A DNA stretch of 34,700 nt, from positions 1-34,700 of the forward strand of contig DAOUUU010000010.1 in NCBI GenBank assembly GCA_030667985.1. Direction: 5' to 3'. Below, piece after piece: positions 1-8,205 of this stretch. How positions within the stretch are numbered: position 1 is the stretch's first letter; every line of letters starts with the position of its first letter. The notes under the pieces are model-generated. The model did not search any database. It saw only the letters and a program-made list of their open reading frames with translations, and was not told the origin of the DNA. The position numbers and the translations under genes were made by a program. Source of the stretch: Candidatus Krumholzibacteriota bacterium (lineage in GTDB: Bacteria > Krumholzibacteriota > Krumholzibacteriia > Krumholzibacteriales > Krumholzibacteriaceae).

Positions 1-2
1 CG

Positions 3-1178
3 GTCAGGGGGGTTCTTCCGATCTCGTGCTACGCGCGTGCGAGCGGCTCGAGGGCTATTATCGTGCCTGAAGTGAACGCTCCGGAAGCCGCCGTGATGAC
101 GGGGCTCGAGGTGATACCGTGCCGGGATCTCGATGAAGCGACAGAGATCGTGCGCGGAGGCGAGCCGCGGCCAGTCTCTTCTCCCGAAAGGCTGGCTCGG
201 CGGGCGACCGGTCATCTAGATTTCTCGCATGTCGTTGGACAGGAGACGGCGAAACGTGTCCTGGAGATAGCGGCGGCCGGCGGCCATCACGTCCTGATGG
301 TAGGTCCGCCCGGTTCCGGCAAGACAATGCTTGCGCGGCGCATCGTATCGATCCTGCCGCCGCTCGATGAGGATGAGGCGGTCGAGAACGCCAAGATAGC
401 CAGTGTCGTAAGAGGGACGGGAGGACTTAGCTATGACCGGCCATTCAGGGCTCCGCATCATTCAGCGAGTGATGCCGGGCTCGTGGGCGGAGGAAGAAAC
501 GCTTCGCCGGGAGAGATCACCCTCGCCAACAACGGAGTGCTCTTTCTCGATGAGCTCACCGAATTCCGGCGGAATGTTCTGGAGACGCTCAGGCAACCTA
601 TCGAAGAGGGAACGATCGTCATCTCGAGGGCAAGCACAACTTGCGTTTACCCGGCGAGATTTCAGCTTATTGCGGCGATGAACCCTTGTCCCTGCGGATT
701 CTTTCAGAGCGATTCGGGCAGATGCAGATGTTCGCCCCTTCAGATAAAGCGTTATCTCTCGAAGATCTCGGGTCCTCTGCTCGACAGGATCTCGATGCAG
801 ATAGCGGTCAGGGCCGTAGATCCGGCCGAATGGTCGATCTCTTCCGCTGCCGCAACGTTAGGTTCGGAGGAGATGAGGCGCCGAGTTAGCCGCGCGGTCT
901 CCATCCAGGGCAAGCGTTATAAAGAAGCGGTGAATTTAAGGAGAAACGCCGATCTCGGGACGCAACACATCAAAACCTTCTGCATGCTGGCCGATCCGGC
1001 CGCCGAGCTTCTCGACGCGGCGCAGCGAAAGCTGCTCTTCAGCGCGAGGAGCAGGAGAAACATCCTGCGCGTATCAAGGACGATCGCCGATCTGGAGGGT
1101 TCAAGGGAGGTCATGGCCCCTCACGTGGCGGAAGCTGTGCAGTACAGAGTCGCGAAGATGTTCGAATATCCGGCTTGA
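3..1178 (+). CDS. comM: ComM/YifB family AAA+ ATPase (Mg-chelatase-like), 5' end outside window
   Basis: This is the C-terminal four fifths of a ComM/YifB protein; 391 residues are visible, against about 500 for the family. The frame is open from base 3 and the first visible residues (VRGVLPIS, then IIVPEVNAPEAA) match the end of the family's N-terminal Lon-protease-like domain, so the gene begins before the window and the GTG at 63 is not its start. Walker A is GPPGSGKT (visible residues 101-108) and Walker B is the GVLFLDE segment. The NPCPCGF cysteine motif and the C-terminal Mg-chelatase helical region follow. In naturally transformable bacteria ComM is a hexameric helicase that promotes branch migration during integration of incoming DNA. 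It ends 19 bp before the convergent acyl-CoA dehydrogenase gene. Confidence 0.93.
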   Translation, partial: VRGVLPISCYARASGSRAIIVPEVNAPEAAVMTGLEVIPCRDLDEATEIVRGGEPRPVSSPERLARRATGHLDFSHVVGQETAKRVLEIAAAGGHHVLMVGPPGSGKTMLARRIVSILPPLDEDEAVENAKIASVVRGTGGLSYDRPFRAPHHSASDAGLVGGGRNASPGEITLANNGVLFLDELTEFRRNVLETLRQPIEEGTIVISRASTTCVYPARFQLIAAMNPCPCGFFQSDSGRCRCSPLQIKRYLSKISGPLLDRISMQIAVRAVDPAEWSISSAAATLGSEEMRRRVSRAVSIQGKRYKEAVNLRRNADLGTQHIKTFCMLADPAAELLDAAQRKLLFSARSRRNILRVSRTIADLEGSREVMAPHVAEAVQYRVAKMFEYPA

Positions 1179-1197
1179 GCGGCCCGCCGCTCGGAGA

Positions 1198-2349
1198 TCA
1201 CAGATTCCGGGAGTGAAGAATGTCGCGGGCTATGATCATTCGCTGGATCTCGCTCGTCCCCTCGAAGATCCTGTTGATCCTCGAATCCCGGTACATCCGT
1301 TCTATCGGGAACTCCTTTATATATCCGTAGCCGCCGTAAATCTGCATCGCCTGGTCGACTATACGGTCGAGCGCTTCCGAGCAGTAGAGCTTCACAATGG
1401 ATGCTTCACGGGTCACGTTCTTGCCCTCTTCGTACATCCAGGCGGTACGGTAGAGGATCGACTCCATGTTGTAGACCTCCATCGCCATATCGGCGAGCAT
1501 CCACTGGATCCCCTGGAACTGCGAGATCTTCTTTCCGAACTGAACGCGGTCCTTCGAATAGGCGGCGCTTAGTTTCAGGGCTTCTTTCGCCGCGCCGAGG
1601 GCGGCCGCGCCGAGACCGAGCCGGCCCGTATTGAGCACCTTCATGCCGACGATCACACCACGGCCCTTCCGTCCGAGAAGGTTCTCCTTCGGCACCTTAA
1701 CATCCTCGAAGATGAGTTCAGCGGTCTCGGATCCTCTGATTCCCATCTTTTTCTCGATCTTGCCGACGCTGAATCCGGGAAATTCCTTCTCGACTATGAA
1801 AGTCGAGAGCTTTCCGTCGTTGCCCTCGCCCGTTGTCTTGGCGAATACAGTGAAGTAATCGGCGAAGCTCCCATTGGTGATGAATATCTTTTGGCCGTTG
1901 AGCAGGAAATGATCGTCCTTCTCCTCGGCGACCGTCTCGCTCGTGTAGGCGTCGGAGCCTGCGTTTGGCTCGGTCAGCGCGTAGGCTCCGATCTTCTTTC
2001 CCTCAGCAAGCGGCACGAGGTATTTCTTCTTCTGCTCCTCGGTGCCGAACATATTAATGCCCGATGCCCCTATACTCTGGTGCGCGCCGATGAATGTGGC
2101 CGTCGAGGCGCATCCCCGTCCGATCTCCTCCTGCATGATGCAGTAACCCATCTCTCCCATCCCCGCGCCTCCGTACTCGACGGGAAACGAGATGCCGAGA
2201 AATCCCAACTCCGCCAGCTTGTCGATCAAATCGCGTGGGATCTTCTCCTCCTCGTCGATCTTTTCAGCTATCGGTTTGAGCTCGTTATCGACGAACTTCC
2301 GGACCATCTCTCTCAGCATATTCTGTTCATCTGTAAAAGTGAAATCCAT
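1198..2349 (-). CDS. Acyl-CoA dehydrogenase (short/medium-chain type)
   Basis: Flavoprotein that introduces the trans-2,3 double bond into acyl-CoA, passing electrons to electron-transfer flavoprotein. The 383-residue length is normal for short-chain and butyryl-CoA dehydrogenases. Visible signatures are the FAD/substrate motif ALTEPNAGSDA, the flavin-contacting stretch ITNGS, and the C-terminal IFEGTSEIQR segment, whose glutamate (about residue 363) occupies the catalytic base position of this subfamily. The ATG at 2349 is preceded by a purine-rich GGGGGA ribosome site. It lies alone, convergent with comM and divergent from endonuclease III, with no ETF, thiolase or enoyl-CoA hydratase neighbours in the window, so substrate chain length cannot be decided from context. 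Confidence 0.95.
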   Translation of the reverse strand: MDFTFTDEQNMLREMVRKFVDNELKPIAEKIDEEEKIPRDLIDKLAELGFLGISFPVEYGGAGMGEMGYCIMQEEIGRGCASTATFIGAHQSIGASGINMFGTEEQKKKYLVPLAEGKKIGAYALTEPNAGSDAYTSETVAEEKDDHFLLNGQKIFITNGSFADYFTVFAKTTGEGNDGKLSTFIVEKEFPGFSVGKIEKKMGIRGSETAELIFEDVKVPKENLLGRKGRGVIVGMKVLNTGRLGLGAAALGAAKEALKLSAAYSKDRVQFGKKISQFQGIQWMLADMAMEVYNMESILYRTAWMYEEGKNVTREASIVKLYCSEALDRIVDQAMQIYGGYGYIKEFPIERMYRDSRINRIFEGTSEIQRMIIARDILHSRNL

Positions 2350-2587
2350 GCGTCACATCCCCCTTCGAGAAAATGATATCCAATCGAAAAATTTCATCGC
2401 AGTGTGCGTAAGACATTGGTATTTATAGACAAGAAACGACCAACGGGCATGCGTAACCGGACAGTGCCCGATCGCCGGATGTGGTAGGATATGAACCGCC
2501 GGAGCCCGATGTCAAGTGAAATGAATTGTCCGCCCCAACGTTGCTGTGGTAGTTTGATTTTCCACGATAGGAAGTGGTGCAGGATAT

Positions 2588-3307
2588 ATGGCGAAACGAA
2601 AAGAAAAACATTCATATACGAGGCCCGAGTGGTTTCCGGGCGGCGAGAAGGCGTCTACAAAACTGCTCGAGAGAGCGGTCCCCAGGATCAGGGAAGCAAT
2701 CAGAGGCGTGGCAGATCCGTCTGTGACAGCCATCGCCAAGAAGACCAGATCCCCCTACCGTGTCCTTGTCTCTACCGTTATAAGTGCAAGGACGAAGGAC
2801 GAGGTGACCGCCGCGGCAAGCAAACGGCTCTTCTCGAGGGCGGATAATCCCGGTGATATGGCGAAACTGCCCGAGAGCGAGATTGCGAAGCTCATCTATC
2901 CCGCCGGCTTTTACAAGACAAAGGCGAGGGCGATACGCGCGCTTTCGAGGCAACTCCTGGAGGATTTTGCTGGAGAGGTGCCGGAAACGATCGAGGAACT
3001 CCTGCAGTTCCCCGGAGTGGGGCGGAAGACGGCAAACCTCGTAGTTACGCTCGCCTTCGGGAATCCGGGGATCTGCGTCGATACGCACGTGCACAGGATC
3101 GTGAATCGTACCGGCGCGGTCCGGACAAAAACCCCGAAAGAGACAGAATTCGCACTGAGGAAAGTCTTGCCGGAAAGGCACTGGATAGAGATTAACGATC
3201 TGCTGGTGATGTACGGGAAAGAGGTCTGCACTCCTGTCTCGCCTAGATGCTCGATATGCGCGCTGACCGCGCTCTGCGGAAGGGTGGGAGTCGCAAGATC
3301 ACGGTGA
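2588..3307 (+). CDS. nth: Endonuclease III (DNA glycosylase/AP lyase)
   Basis: Base-excision repair enzyme that removes oxidised pyrimidines and cleaves the abasic site. The helix-hairpin-helix is LLQFPGVGRKTA with catalytic Lys147, followed by the catalytic Asp165 in VDTHVHR. Four cysteines (214, 221, 224, 230; spacing 6-2-5) form the family's [4Fe-4S] cluster loop. The protein has 239 residues, longer than the roughly 210 of E. coli Nth, because of a basic N-terminal extension of about 25 residues (MAKRKEKHSY...). The ATG at 2588 is the most upstream start in this frame; a weak AGG lies upstream. It stands alone and is divergent from the acyl-CoA dehydrogenase gene. Confidence 0.96.
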   Translation: MAKRKEKHSYTRPEWFPGGEKASTKLLERAVPRIREAIRGVADPSVTAIAKKTRSPYRVLVSTVISARTKDEVTAAASKRLFSRADNPGDMAKLPESEIAKLIYPAGFYKTKARAIRALSRQLLEDFAGEVPETIEELLQFPGVGRKTANLVVTLAFGNPGICVDTHVHRIVNRTGAVRTKTPKETEFALRKVLPERHWIEINDLLVMYGKEVCTPVSPRCSICALTALCGRVGVARSR

Positions 3308-3398
3308 CCGCTACTTTAAGCGGGAACCGCGCAGCCCATATATGATACAATTGTACAGGTATATGTTGGGATTTGGGATTCTGCGCTAGGAGGAACGA

Positions 3399-4691
3399 AT
3401 GCGGCATCTGCTAGGTTTTGTCTGTTGTCTGGTGATCTTTGGGGCCGTCGCCAATGCCGGCGGGACGGAGTATGAAGAGTATTTCGCCGACAAGGGACTG
3501 AGGATAGATCTATTTCACACAGGAACCGCCACGACAGAGATCTTCAGTCTCGACGATTTGATCGAGCAGCCCTACTGGGGAGGAAATCCGAGGTCACTGA
3601 TCGACACGCTCAATCTGGGCGGGTATCTGGTGAGGGTTTTCGATCTGCAGACCAACAAACAGATCTTTTCGAGGGGATACTGCACTCTCTTCGGGGAGTG
3701 GGTGACTACAGACGAGGCGATAGCCGAGTTTTCCCGTACCTTTCACGAGTCGGTCATCATTCCCTACCCGCTTCGACCGGTGCAGGTGAGGATAGACCGG
3801 AGGGACCGGAATAACATATTCCGAAACGTGTTCGATATGCTGATCGATCCCGCTGACTATCATATCCGTAAGGAAAAACGGTGCTCTCATTTCAAGGTGA
3901 GAAAGCTGGTGGAGAACGGCCCCGCAGACAGGAAGGTCGATCTCGTGATCCTCGGGGACGGGTACCGTAAGGACGAGATGCACAAACTTCGCGAGGACTC
4001 GGACCGATTCATCGCGGCTATGTTCACAACCGAACCTTTCAAAAGCAGAAAGCGCGATTTCAATGTGAGACTCGTCGAGACGCTCTCGCTCGATTCGAGC
4101 GTGGACGAACCGCGCAAAGGTATCTATAAGAACAATTTTCTGGGGCTCTCGTTCAACACATTCGACCTGGAGCGGTACATGCTCTCGATTCAGAACAAAC
4201 CGATCCGGGATGCCGCCTCGAGAGCTCCATACGACCTTGTCGTTATCATCGCGAACACGGATCGCTACGGGGGAGGAGGGATCTTCAATCTCTACTCGAT
4301 ATCCTGTTCCGACAACGAGTATGACGAGTATGTATTCGTTCACGAGCTGGGGCATGCGTTGGCTGGACTGGCCGACGAGTACTATTCCTCCGATGTCGCG
4401 TATAATGATATGTATCCGCGCGGCATCGAGCCGTGGGAGAAGAATATTACGGCACTGCTAGATGCGAAGAACATCAAGTGGGGGGATATGATCGAGGGGG
4501 ATACGCCCATTCCAACGCCGCCCGATTCGATCTATGCCGATGTTGTGGGGTGCTTCGAGGGCGCCGGCTATTCAGCAGAGGGACTCTACCGTTCCAGCCT
4601 CGATTGCAGGATGTTCTCGAAGAGTCTCATCGATTTCTGCCCCGTTTGCCGGCGCGCAATCGAAGAGGTTATAGATTTCCACACCCGCTGA
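3399..4691 (+). CDS. Secreted M64 family (IgA peptidase-like) metallopeptidase
   Basis: A 430-residue exported zinc peptidase. The first 20 residues form a signal peptide (hydrophobic LLGFVCCLVIFGAVANA with an AxA-type cleavage site). A beta-rich N-terminal domain typical of M64 proteins follows. The active site HELGHALAGLADEY begins at about residue 315: His315, Glu316 and His319 are the zinc-binding HExxH, and the trailing GLADEY is characteristic of M64. Cysteines near the C-terminus (CFEGAGY, LDCRMF, FCPVCRRA) could form disulfides after export. A strong AGGAGG ribosome site lies just before the ATG. The family is named for a Clostridium ramosum IgA protease, but most relatives have no known substrate, so IgA cleavage should not be assumed. 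It converges on the ferritin-like gene with only 2 bp between stop codons. Confidence 0.9.
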   Translation: MRHLLGFVCCLVIFGAVANAGGTEYEEYFADKGLRIDLFHTGTATTEIFSLDDLIEQPYWGGNPRSLIDTLNLGGYLVRVFDLQTNKQIFSRGYCTLFGEWVTTDEAIAEFSRTFHESVIIPYPLRPVQVRIDRRDRNNIFRNVFDMLIDPADYHIRKEKRCSHFKVRKLVENGPADRKVDLVILGDGYRKDEMHKLREDSDRFIAAMFTTEPFKSRKRDFNVRLVETLSLDSSVDEPRKGIYKNNFLGLSFNTFDLERYMLSIQNKPIRDAASRAPYDLVVIIANTDRYGGGGIFNLYSISCSDNEYDEYVFVHELGHALAGLADEYYSSDVAYNDMYPRGIEPWEKNITALLDAKNIKWGDMIEGDTPIPTPPDSIYADVVGCFEGAGYSAEGLYRSSLDCRMFSKSLIDFCPVCRRAIEEVIDFHTR

Positions 4692-4693
4692 GC

Positions 4694-5200
4694 TCAGGGA
4701 CCGAGGTTCATGAGCCGCTCGCCCCGGAGATAATCGTCCGAGTTGTATTCCGAGCTGAACTCGAGCTGCTTGTATTCCGCCACGAGTATAGAGAAGTGGC
4801 TGTGCTCCATGCTGGCGAGGTGCTGCAGGATCGATTTGCTGTTGGAATCCCGGGTCTTCTCGGCTAGCTCCGTGTAGAATTTTTCCGCTTTATCCTCCGC
4901 CTCCATAGCCGCCTCGAATAGCTCCTTGAGCCCGGCGCCCTTCTCGATGGCCTCGGCGATGGTCGGAATGAGCGATTTCTTCGGAATGCTCAGCTCCACC
5001 TCGGGAAACTTCTTGTTGTACGCCTCGGTGAGGATCTCCTTGTGTTTGAGCTCCTGGGCTATAAGGAAATCGAGTTTGAGAGAGAGGTCGTCGCTTTTCG
5101 TTATCTCCTTCATGCGGGTATAGAGTTTGACCGCTTCTATCTCGGACTTAATTGCGATGCTGAGGACTTCGAGTGTGGTGAAATCTGGTTTCTGGCTCAT
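4694..5200 (-). CDS. Ferritin-like/rubrerythrin-type diiron protein
   Basis: A 168-residue helical protein of the ferritin-like superfamily. Two repeats of a helix pair are visible. The first has Glu in EIEAVKLYTRM and ExxH in QELKHKEIL. The second has Glu in AEDKAEKFYTEL and ExxH in MEHSHFSIL. This gives the Glu...ExxH + Glu...ExxH pattern of a carboxylate-bridged diiron site. There is no rubredoxin domain (no CxxC pairs), so it is a rubrerythrin core rather than a full rubrerythrin. It is the last gene of a minus-strand operon, 30 bp behind fabL and downstream of trxB, which suggests a link to peroxide or redox defence. Substrate (peroxide, O2, iron storage) cannot be told from sequence. 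Confidence 0.85.
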   Translation of the reverse strand: MSQKPDFTTLEVLSIAIKSEIEAVKLYTRMKEITKSDDLSLKLDFLIAQELKHKEILTEAYNKKFPEVELSIPKKSLIPTIAEAIEKGAGLKELFEAAMEAEDKAEKFYTELAEKTRDSNSKSILQHLASMEHSHFSILVAEYKQLEFSSEYNSDDYLRGERLMNLGP

Positions 5201-5230
5201 TATCTCTATCCTTTCTAAAAGCTTGAACGA

Positions 5231-5980
5231 TTATAGTGTCAGGCCTCCGTCTGCCACAATGGTCCTTCCCTGAATCCAGGAGGCGTCGTCGGAGAGGAGA
5301 AAGGCCGCGACAGACGCGATATCCTCGGGACGGGCTATGCGGTGCGCCGGCGTCCGGTCGGTCCATTCTTCCAGCAGTTTCTCTTTGTCGGGAAAGAAGT
5401 CAAGTGCAGACGTTTCTACTGGGCCGCCCGATACCGCGTTGACGTTGATGCCCCTGGGCGCCAGCTCGCGCGCGAAGTACCTTACGAGCGATTCCAGGGC
5501 CGACTTGCTCGCGCCGACCGCCGCGTAGCCGGGAAGGCATGTAACGCTGCCGATCGAGGAGACGGCGATGATCTTGCCTCCCTGGTCCCCGAACAGTTTG
5601 ACCGACTGCTGCACGCCGAGGAGAAATGATCTCGCGTTCGTGTTCATGGCGCGGTCCCAGCCGAAACGTCCGATCCGCTCGGCCGGTCCGACCACTCCCG
5701 AAACGGCGTTCGAGACAAACAGGTCGAGTCCGCCGAATGTCTCTTTGACGTCGGCGAAGAGCTTCTTGACCTCTTTCGGCTCCGAGATGTCTGCTTGGAG
5801 GGCGATTGCTTTTCGTCCGAGCGATTCGAGCTCCTTGACAGTTTCGGCGGCGGATTGCTCGTCTTTGACGAAATTGACCGCGACATCGGCTCCTTCGGAG
5901 GCGAGGCGCATTGCTATCGCGCGCCCGATGCCTCTCGAGCCGCCCGTTACGAGAGCTCTCTTTCCCTTGAAACGTTCCAT
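5231..5980 (-). CDS. fabL: Enoyl-[acyl-carrier-protein] reductase, FabL type
   Basis: A short-chain dehydrogenase/reductase (249 residues) that fits the NADPH-dependent enoyl-ACP reductase FabL, the last step of each fatty-acid elongation cycle. The nucleotide-binding motif is TGGSRGIGR (12-20). The catalytic pair is Tyr152 and Lys159 with Y-x6-K spacing, diagnostic of enoyl-ACP reductases rather than the Y-x3-K of ordinary SDRs. FabL-like stretches include SNAVSGVVGP, WDRAMNTNAR, VNAVSGGPVETSAL and the final IVADGGLTL. It lies between trxB (60 bp upstream) and the ferritin-like gene (30 bp downstream). No other fab genes are in the window. A 3-oxoacyl-ACP reductase is the alternative, but the Y-x6-K spacing argues against it. 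Confidence 0.87.
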   Translation of the reverse strand: MERFKGKRALVTGGSRGIGRAIAMRLASEGADVAVNFVKDEQSAAETVKELESLGRKAIALQADISEPKEVKKLFADVKETFGGLDLFVSNAVSGVVGPAERIGRFGWDRAMNTNARSFLLGVQQSVKLFGDQGGKIIAVSSIGSVTCLPGYAAVGASKSALESLVRYFARELAPRGINVNAVSGGPVETSALDFFPDKEKLLEEWTDRTPAHRIARPEDIASVAAFLLSDDASWIQGRTIVADGGLTL

Positions 5981-6040
5981 GGTGTCCTTCCGTCTGCCGC
6001 GCGGAGTATTTCCCGGTGTCCTATTTACGGACGTCCGTCA

Positions 6041-6973
6041 TCAGCCCGGTGAGACATCTTCGCCCTGGAGAAATTTAAGGGCGTCGATAGCGGCCATGCA
6101 GCCGCTGCCCGCGGCCGATATCGCCTGCCGGTATCTCGGGTCCTTTACGTCGCCGGCGGCGAACACGCCCGGTACGCTGGTTTTCGTATTCTCTTTCGTT
6201 ACGATATATCCGTGCTCGTCGAGGTCGATCTTTCCATCGAAGATCTTGGTCGCGGGATCGTGACCGATCGCGATGAACACGCCCTCGACGGTCAGATCGC
6301 TCGTCTCGCCGGTTTTAACGTTCTTGAGCCGGATTCCCGTCACCTTGTTTTCATCCGCGCCGAGTATATCCTCGACGACCGAATCCCAGGCAAATGATAT
6401 CTTCTCGTTATCAAAGACCATTTTCTGCATCGCCTTGCTCGCCCTGAGCTCGTCTCTTCTGTGTATCACAGTCACTTTCTTGGCGAACCTGGTCAGGAAG
6501 GTGGCCTCCTCGATAGCGGCGTCGCCTCCCCCCACGACGGCGATCTCCTTGTCGGTAAAGAAGAATCCGTCACATGTCGCGCAGGCGCTCACGCCCTTGC
6601 CCCTGAGTGCGGTCTCCGATTCGAGCCCCAGCCAGCGCGAAGAGGATCCTGTGGCGATAATGATCGAGCGTGCCTCTATTGTATTGGAACCTATGGTGAT
6701 CACGAATGGCTTTGAATCCAGATCGGTCATTTTGACGTCGCCGGAGATGATCTCGGCGCCGAACTTGACGGCCTGCTTCTTGATCCTGCCCATCAGCTCC
6801 GGTCCCTGGATGCCGTCGGGGAACGCGGGGAAGTTATCGACAGTCGATGTGATCATGAGCTGACCGCCGGCCGACATTCCCTCGATGACCGCCGTCTTCA
6901 ATTCGGCGCGGCAGGAGTAGATAGCCGCGGTGAGACCCGCAGGTCCTGAGCCTATGATAGCCACATCGTACAT
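6041..6973 (-). CDS. trxB: Thioredoxin-disulfide reductase
   Basis: NADPH-dependent flavoenzyme that reduces thioredoxin. The 310-residue protein has the FAD-binding GSGPAGLTAAIY near the N-terminus, the redox-active CATC (Cys131, Cys134) inside the NADPH domain, the second dinucleotide motif VVGGGDAAIEEA, the NADPH 2'-phosphate motif HRRDELRAS, and the closing FAAGDVKDPRYRQ flavin motif. It is first in the minus-strand operon trxB-fabL-ferritin-like. Its ATG follows a strong GGGAGG site, and a sigma-70-like promoter about 100 bp upstream is divergent from the promoter of the TGS GTPase gene. Confidence 0.97.
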   Translation of the reverse strand: MYDVAIIGSGPAGLTAAIYSCRAELKTAVIEGMSAGGQLMITSTVDNFPAFPDGIQGPELMGRIKKQAVKFGAEIISGDVKMTDLDSKPFVITIGSNTIEARSIIIATGSSSRWLGLESETALRGKGVSACATCDGFFFTDKEIAVVGGGDAAIEEATFLTRFAKKVTVIHRRDELRASKAMQKMVFDNEKISFAWDSVVEDILGADENKVTGIRLKNVKTGETSDLTVEGVFIAIGHDPATKIFDGKIDLDEHGYIVTKENTKTSVPGVFAAGDVKDPRYRQAISAAGSGCMAAIDALKFLQGEDVSPG

Positions 6974-7071
6974 GCTGTCCTCCCGTGATTTGATGTGTGA
7001 TCTTCCCGCATCGGGATGGGTATTCGCGCTTCAAGTAAAGCTCGGCATGCCGGCTTTTATCCGGAAATCGA

Positions 7072-7100
7072 AGTATAGTGAGAGCCGCCGTATCGAACAA
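7072..7100 (-). promoter_or_regulatory. Predicted sigma-70-type promoter of the trxB operon
   Basis: On the minus strand a TTGTTC -35 hexamer (7095-7100) and a TATACT -10 hexamer (7072-7077) are separated by exactly 17 bp. The -10 matches the consensus at 5 of 6 positions. It would leave a leader of roughly 90 nt before trxB. Confidence 0.5.
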
Positions 7101-7127
7101 GATAAAATTGCGGGAAGAGCAGGCGTG

Positions 7128-7156
7128 TTGAACACTCAGTGGGATTTTGGTAAAGT
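7128..7156 (+). promoter_or_regulatory. Predicted sigma-70-type promoter of the TGS GTPase gene
   Basis: TTGAAC (7128-7133), a 17-bp spacer, then TAAAGT (7151-7156), each 4 of 6 matches to consensus. It overlaps the most upstream in-frame start at 7147, which is a reason to place the true GTPase start downstream at 7228. Confidence 0.4.
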
Positions 7157-7227
7157 GTGACTGGTGTATCGCCCCGCATTCAGCGACAGTGCCTAGCAGA
7201 CGCGTAAATGTATGGTGGAGGTCAACG

Positions 7228-8205
7228 ATGCCTGCGAATCTTCCTCCCGCCTATTTTGCCGCGGAGAAGGAATACAAAAACTCCAGGACGACTCCCGAGA
7301 AGATAGCCGCTCTCGAGGAGATGCTCGCCGCTATGCCCCATCACAAGGGGACCGATAAGCTGCGCGCCGGACTCACTCGTAAGATCGCCCAGTTCAAGGA
7401 GCAGGAGGAGCGGCAGGCCAAGTCGAAGCGGGGCTCGGTATTCAGTATAGACAAGCAGGGCGCAGCTCAGGTGATCCTGCTGGGGCTTCCAAACGTGGGC
7501 AAATCGACCATTCTCACAGGTTTAACCCACGCGCACTCGGAAATCGCGGATTACCCTTACACAACCGTCATTCCTGTCATCGGAATGATGGAGTACGAGG
7601 ATATTCAGATCCAGATGGTCGATCTTCCACCACTGGGCGACGATATCAGGAAGCTGCCCTACTACAACGTCATTCGTAACGCGGATCTGCTGCTTCTTGT
7701 CATAGACGGTTCTGGCGATCCGGAGGTGGATCTCGGTCTTCTGCTAGATGAGCTGGAGGATGGGAAGGTCTTCTCGATGCAAAAGAGCAACGAGGAACTG
7801 CCCGTCGGTGGAGTCGTAAAGAAGATGTTTGTCATCCTGAACAAGTGCGATGGGGGTGGGGAAGATATGCCGGTGGGACTCGATAGCTTTGCGGGCGGAG
7901 AAATTCGCTGCGTGGCGGTATCGGCGAAGGAAGACAAGGGTATCGAGAGGATCAGGCTGGCCGTATACGAAGCGGTCGAGATCATCAGGGTCTACACCAA
8001 GATTCCTCATCAAAAGCCTGATATGAAAGATCCCTACGTTCTGCCCATCGGGAGCACCGTCATGGATCTCGCCCGGGAGATACATCACGATTTCTCGGAC
8101 AGCCTGCAGTTCACCCGTGTCTGGGGTTCCTCGCGCTTCGAGGGCCAGTCGGTTCAGCGTGATTTCGTGCTCCAGGACGGGGATGTCGTGGAGATCCACA
8201 TTTAA
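7228..8205 (+). CDS. OBG/DRG-like GTPase with C-terminal TGS domain
   Basis: A 325-residue GTP-binding protein. A charged helical N-terminus (about 1-75) precedes the G domain: G1 GLPNVGKST (86-94), G2 region YPYTTVIPVIG, G3 VDLPPL, G4 NKCD, G5 SAKED. A TGS domain forms the last 65 residues or so (from DPYVLPIGSTVMDLA to the end), as in DRG and RelA/ThrRS proteins. The G3 box reads DLPP where most GTPases have DxxG. I recall a similar DxPP in other members of this TGS-GTPase group, so it may be a family trait. The ATG at 7228 follows GGTGGAGGT, a good ribosome site, so it is preferred over the in-frame GTG at 7147. Translation-related roles are likely by family, but the partner is unknown. 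Its stop overlaps that of nfo on the other strand. Confidence 0.88.
   Translation: MPANLPPAYFAAEKEYKNSRTTPEKIAALEEMLAAMPHHKGTDKLRAGLTRKIAQFKEQEERQAKSKRGSVFSIDKQGAAQVILLGLPNVGKSTILTGLTHAHSEIADYPYTTVIPVIGMMEYEDIQIQMVDLPPLGDDIRKLPYYNVIRNADLLLLVIDGSGDPEVDLGLLLDELEDGKVFSMQKSNEELPVGGVVKKMFVILNKCDGGGEDMPVGLDSFAGGEIRCVAVSAKEDKGIERIRLAVYEAVEIIRVYTKIPHQKPDMKDPYVLPIGSTVMDLAREIHHDFSDSLQFTRVWGSSRFEGQSVQRDFVLQDGDVVEIHI

Noticed and set aside
7147-7227. Upstream GTG start for the TGS GTPase
   Set aside because: It overlaps the predicted -10 hexamer, and GGTGGAGGT precedes the ATG at 7228; the extra residues (MVKCDWCIAPHSA) resemble nothing in the family.
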